Source: Tamarix chinensis (taxonomy: Eukaryota > Streptophyta > Magnoliopsida > Caryophyllales > Tamaricaceae). Taken from it: a DNA stretch of 64,000 bases. This document shows, piece after piece, positions 60,632-64,000 of the stretch. The notes below the pieces were generated by a model that saw only the letters and a program-made list of their open reading frames with translations, searched no databases and was not told where the DNA came from. A program made the translations under genes and the position numbers. Within the stretch, counting starts at the first letter, position 1, and each line of letters opens with the position of its first letter. The stretch spans positions 99,278,132-99,342,131 of the forward strand of contig CM060174.1 of NCBI GenBank assembly GCA_030549775.1. The letters are read 5' to 3'.

Positions 60632-63600
60632 ATGGGGTGCTTTAATTGCTTAAGTCCGAACAGAAGAAGGCATAATTTGCATTTTGAGGGTGATAATCTC
60701 ATGCAGCCTTCGTCTCCCATTTCTGAAGGTATTTTTTTCTATTCCCAGGAATTTTTTTTGCCACAAGTTTCTATTATTTCATGATTGCGTTGTGTTTATG
60801 CTTTGAATCGATTAGAATTGGATTTTTTTTTCTTTCGTTTAGAATGGAATTTGATATTTCCTACGCTTTCTTAGAATTTGATGGCCATTTCTTTCATGGG
60901 GATTGGGTTCTCACTTGTAAGGAATGAAAATTATGAAAGGTTCCATATTTTAGCTAGTAAAGTTTTCATCCAGAATTTTCACGGGCTTGTGATTCGAGAG
61001 CGCTACTACTACTAATAATAATATAAAATAAAATAAAATAAAATAAAGGAATTATTTAGGGTTCAATTTTATATTATTTATAATTTAGGATTTGGACTTG
61101 CATATGAACTTCAAATCTTGTGATTTCTGAAGCTTTTTCTACCCGTGTGAAGTTTGACAAGACCGCCCGTAACAATACGGGTCCATAATTATTAAGCAAC
61201 AATCCATTATGGATTGACCATGAGAGGTCGACACTGTCTCAAATCTAATAACTTCGAAGCAATTTATTGTTTTCGGACATTGCTTGAGTTGGTGATATGA
61301 ACATGAGACCTAACATGCCTAAATAGCTAGTCTTAAGCAGTGGACTGCATACGCTTTAGCGTAAACCATGTTAACCGTTGCTTCGGAATAATGCTTTTAA
61401 ATTATTGAGGTTTAATACGTTTAAACTAGGGCAAGGAGGTTAGAGAAAGGCGTAATGGGAGTAATTAAAGATGTTTGCTTCCGGTAATGATTGTTGGGTT
61501 ATTGGACATGAGAAGGTGTCTCGATGAGTCCGAGCCAATAGAAAGAGTTGAAGTCAAGGCGTGGAGCAAGAGGCATTGAAATCCTGGGCAGTGGTGCTCA
61601 AGGGGTGAAGGTCAAACAATGGCTGGACATGGACAGTAGGGAGTTGGCTCGGTTGGTAATTGAAGGTGTGTCTCAGGTTGAAGTCCAAGCCCAAGGTGTC
61701 TCGGTCCTAAATAATATTCCGAGCGTGGGGCTAAGTAGGGTAGAACCAAGTGGGGGTTCATTGAATGCTTAGAGACATCTCAGCAATGCCTGTGTGTCTG
61801 ATGATATCGAGTCCAAGTGGTGGAGTCGTCTGAGAGGCTACATGGACATGGCCCCTGGGTGTCAGAGACCGGGGACAGAAGTGTGGTGGTATGTGGGATA
61901 ATTCAATCCTCTAGGGATTTGATACTCCTTCATTTATGTTAAGATTTGCACTATCAAATCTCAATTCTTAATTATGGGATAATCCATATTCATTTTAACA
62001 TTAATGATTCTTTGTAACTAATGCATTTTTTTCCGATCACAATTTATAGCCTTCTTCTGGATGTAGGCACATTAGCCAACTATGAAATGACTGTTTTTGT
62101 TATTTTTCTTTACTTTCAATATAATTATGCTTGTGCTTTTTGACTGCAATGCTGTGATGTGCTTGGTATATCTGTTACTATAATTTATGTGCTTATATTT
62201 GGAAAGAGTTCAAAGGAGATAAGTCGGTTTACCAGATGCGCCTCTTTTGTGAGTCTTAATTTATTTGTTTGTGTTTATTTTTATGCGTGGCTATGTAAAT
62301 TGCTCTATTTGTCTCTGAGACAAACTGAGCTTCTTTTGCTCTGGTGTTATGATCAATCATGTCGTAATGCATTGAAAATAAAGGGATGAGGAAGAGAAAA
62401 TCAAATCCATTATGTGATAACGACTATTTTGTCTTATTTTTCCATTTTTTTCCTGTTACTCCGTAGTCCATACATATCTTTTGCTGGGTTTTATCCAATA
62501 CAAGTGTTTATATATGCTTTTCCAATTTGTTTCAATCTGCAGACACCGAAAGGCCACGACTCTCAGATGTTAAAGAGAAGGGTGATTCTGCTCGTAGCTT
62601 TTCGTTCCTTGAACTTGCTGTTGCAACCAAGAACTTCAGAGAGGCTAATCTGATTGGTGAAGGCGGCTTTGGAAAAGTTTATCATGGACACCTTGAAAAT
62701 GGCCAGGCAAGATACCTTTCCTTTATTTCTATCCGTTATATAGTAGTATTTCTTAAAGATGCATTCTGTGCTTTAATTACTTGAAAATAGACTCCAAATG
62801 TTTTAAAGCTTAAAGCTTGTAGTCAGCTAGTACTTACAAACGAAACTTTGACTTTGTTCATCATCAGGAGATTGCGGCTAAACAACTAAACCTAGATAGC
62901 CTTCAAGGAAACCAAGAGTTCATTGTGGAAGTCCTGATGTTAAGCCTACTACACCATCCAAACCTTGTCAACTTAATCGGTTACTGTGCTGAAGGGGTAC
63001 AGAGAATCCTAGTTTACGAATACATGCCAATGGGCACCCTTGCTGATCACCTTTATGTGAACAACGGACCAGTTCTGGACTGGAAAACAAGGATGAAGAT
63101 TGCTTTAGGCGCTGCCCATGGACTAGAGTACCTGCATTGTAATGCAAACACGCCTGTCATATACCGTGACTTGAAGTCGGCAAATATATTGCTGGACAAT
63201 GATTTCAACCCTAAGCTATCGGATTTTGGGCTTGCTAAGCTTGGTCCTATTGGTGATAAGAGCCATGTATCAACAAGAGTTATGGGAACGTACGGATACT
63301 GTGCTCCTGACTATGCAATGAGCGGAAAATTGACTCTTAAGTCGGATATCTTTAGCTTTGGTGTGGTGTTGTTGGAGTTGATTACTGGGAGGAGAGCGTT
63401 TGATCCTTCAAAGAGGCAGGGAGAACAAAGTCTTGTCGCTTGGGTAAGGTTCTGTATCTTCTTGGTTACCTCCTTAGAATGATTTAAAGACATGAACTAA
63501 GTTCGTTCTGTCATATTATTGCAGACTCGTGACTATCTAAAGAGAAAGTCGGTTGAAATAATTGATCCCAGGCTACAAGGGTGCTTCAATACACATTCTG

Positions 63601-63770
63601 CCCGCCGTCTAATTTTCCTCATCTCGCTGTGTCTGAACGATACTCCAAATTTGCGACCTCCTATAAGTGAAATCGTTGCAGCACTAGAGTTCTTGGTTAA
63701 GGAAGACCAAAAGCATGAGTCTGGTAAGCCTCTTCCTCCTGATGCTGCTGCTGGTACAAATAAAAAATGA
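60632..63770 (+). CDS. Receptor-like cytoplasmic kinase, class VII (PBS1-like), 4 exons
   Basis: Exons 60632-60728, 62543-62706, 62868-63443 and 63525-63770 join in frame to 360 aa. Introns 1 and 3 are GT-AG, intron 2 is GC-AG. The start MGCFNCLSP has Gly2 for myristoylation and Cys3/Cys6 for palmitoylation, so plasma-membrane attachment is expected. Kinase motifs: glycine loop GEGGFG (71-76), lysine of AAKQL (Lys92), catalytic [10 protein letters not shown] (Asp188), DFG (206-208) and activation/P+1 segment [10 protein letters not shown] (227-236). All catalytic residues are present, so it should be active. The C-terminus is short, ending about 25 residues after the kinase fold. The family relays signals from pattern-recognition and growth receptors. 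It most resembles the PBL21/PBL22-type branch by recollection, which is not certain. An in-frame ATG six bases upstream could give MQMGC instead. Confidence 0.92.
60729..62542 (+). other. RLCK intron 1 with a probable inserted segment
   Basis: The intron is 1.8 kb, much longer than the others (161 and 81 bases). Its middle (about 61140-61920) is GC-richer than the T-rich flanks. It contains recurring GAAGGTGTCTC/GGTGTGTCTC and CAAGGTGTCTCGG phrases, unlike normal intron sequence, so it may be a small retroelement fragment. I could not find terminal repeats or target duplications. Confidence 0.4.
62707..62712 (+). other. Non-canonical GC donor of RLCK intron 2
   Basis: The exon ends GGCCAG and the intron starts GCAAGA, ending at CATCATCAG (62867). 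Using GC-AG here joins ENGQ to EIAAKQL, exactly as in related kinases. The next GT downstream would shift the frame. The donor CAG|GCAAG matches the strong consensus needed by GC-AG introns. Confidence 0.8.
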
Positions 63771-64000
63771 GGAGCAGTCTGGTTTCAATTTAATTACTAC
63801 TAGTAGGTTTTGGAACTTTTGGTTTTTGGTGCTATGCTTGGCTGAAAGGGAAGTATTGCAAGCACGGAGGAACACAGGGTCTGGAGGTGGTATAAGTGAG
63901 ACTTCATTTTGGAATTTCAGACGTTGAAATTGGAATAGAAATATGGTAGGCGGGAAAAGCTTTCTCCTGATTGATTGGTTTTGCTTTTGTCAAAAGAAAA
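63771..64000 (+). other. 3' UTR of the RLCK gene (partial)
   Basis: The sequence follows the TGA at 63768-63770 and runs to the window end. Short open frames here have no features. A polyadenylation site cannot be fixed. Confidence 0.5.

Noticed and set aside
61520..61565. Hammerhead-ribozyme-like phrase CTCGATGAGTCC followed by AGAAAG
   Set aside because: The core should read CTGATGA with a pairing stem II before GAAA. Here the core is altered and no stem II forms. A CTGATGA near 61799 also lacks a following GAAA.

Overview
The window is nuclear DNA from a flowering plant, most likely a eudicot. It is AT-rich. It carries intron-containing genes for plant-type proteins: a BRD9-like bromodomain protein, a GT92 glycosyltransferase and a class VII receptor-like cytoplasmic kinase (RLCK). 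Between them lie layers of decayed plant transposons: Ty3/Gypsy-type LTRs with TGTAACACCCC-like ends, Ty1/copia, L1-type LINE, CACTA, hAT and Tourist MITEs, and a Cassandra TRIM. I cannot name the species.

Only three genes look intact. (1) A nine-exon bromodomain gene on the minus strand (10843-15281, 643 aa). (2) An intronless GT92 gene on the minus strand (42637-44451, 604 aa). (3) A four-exon RLCK gene on the plus strand (60632-63770, 360 aa), with a GC-AG second intron. From memory, Arabidopsis has bromodomain/RLCK neighbours on two duplicated chromosome 1 segments. If so, the outer two genes may be an old linked pair now pushed apart by about 45 kb of repeats and the GT92 gene.

Layout. 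1-4460: an LTR on the minus strand joined to a plus-strand LTR. The latter ends inside a copia element whose gag/integrase remnant is at 4461-6153. 6600-9790: CACTA-like debris, an old hAT MITE and a LINE ORF1 fragment. 9790-10480: a GC-richer unexplained block. 10843-15281: bromodomain gene. 16302-35655: a nest in which an old LTR (E) was hit by three further solo LTRs (B 18541-24133, C 24332-29985, D 30268-35163). Each of the three has a perfect 5-bp target duplication, and B and C each carry a GC-rich hAT MITE. 35944-41300: a Gypsy gag-protease wreck and a LINE RNase H fragment. 42637-44451: GT92. 47930-52300: copia RT remnant cut by a CACTA end, which is cut by a Tourist MITE; then a complete Cassandra element with two 5S-derived LTRs. 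52305-58734: an inverted LTR fragment and a nearly full-length dead LINE. 60632-63770: RLCK.

The three genes show no shared pathway: chromatin remodelling, Golgi glycosylation and membrane-attached signalling. The most unusual material is in the solo LTRs: a repeated CCACCGG...AATAGTGG motif, two independent integrations within 3 bp of the same place in that motif, a conserved hairpin before the 3' end, and different minisatellites in the middle of different copies.
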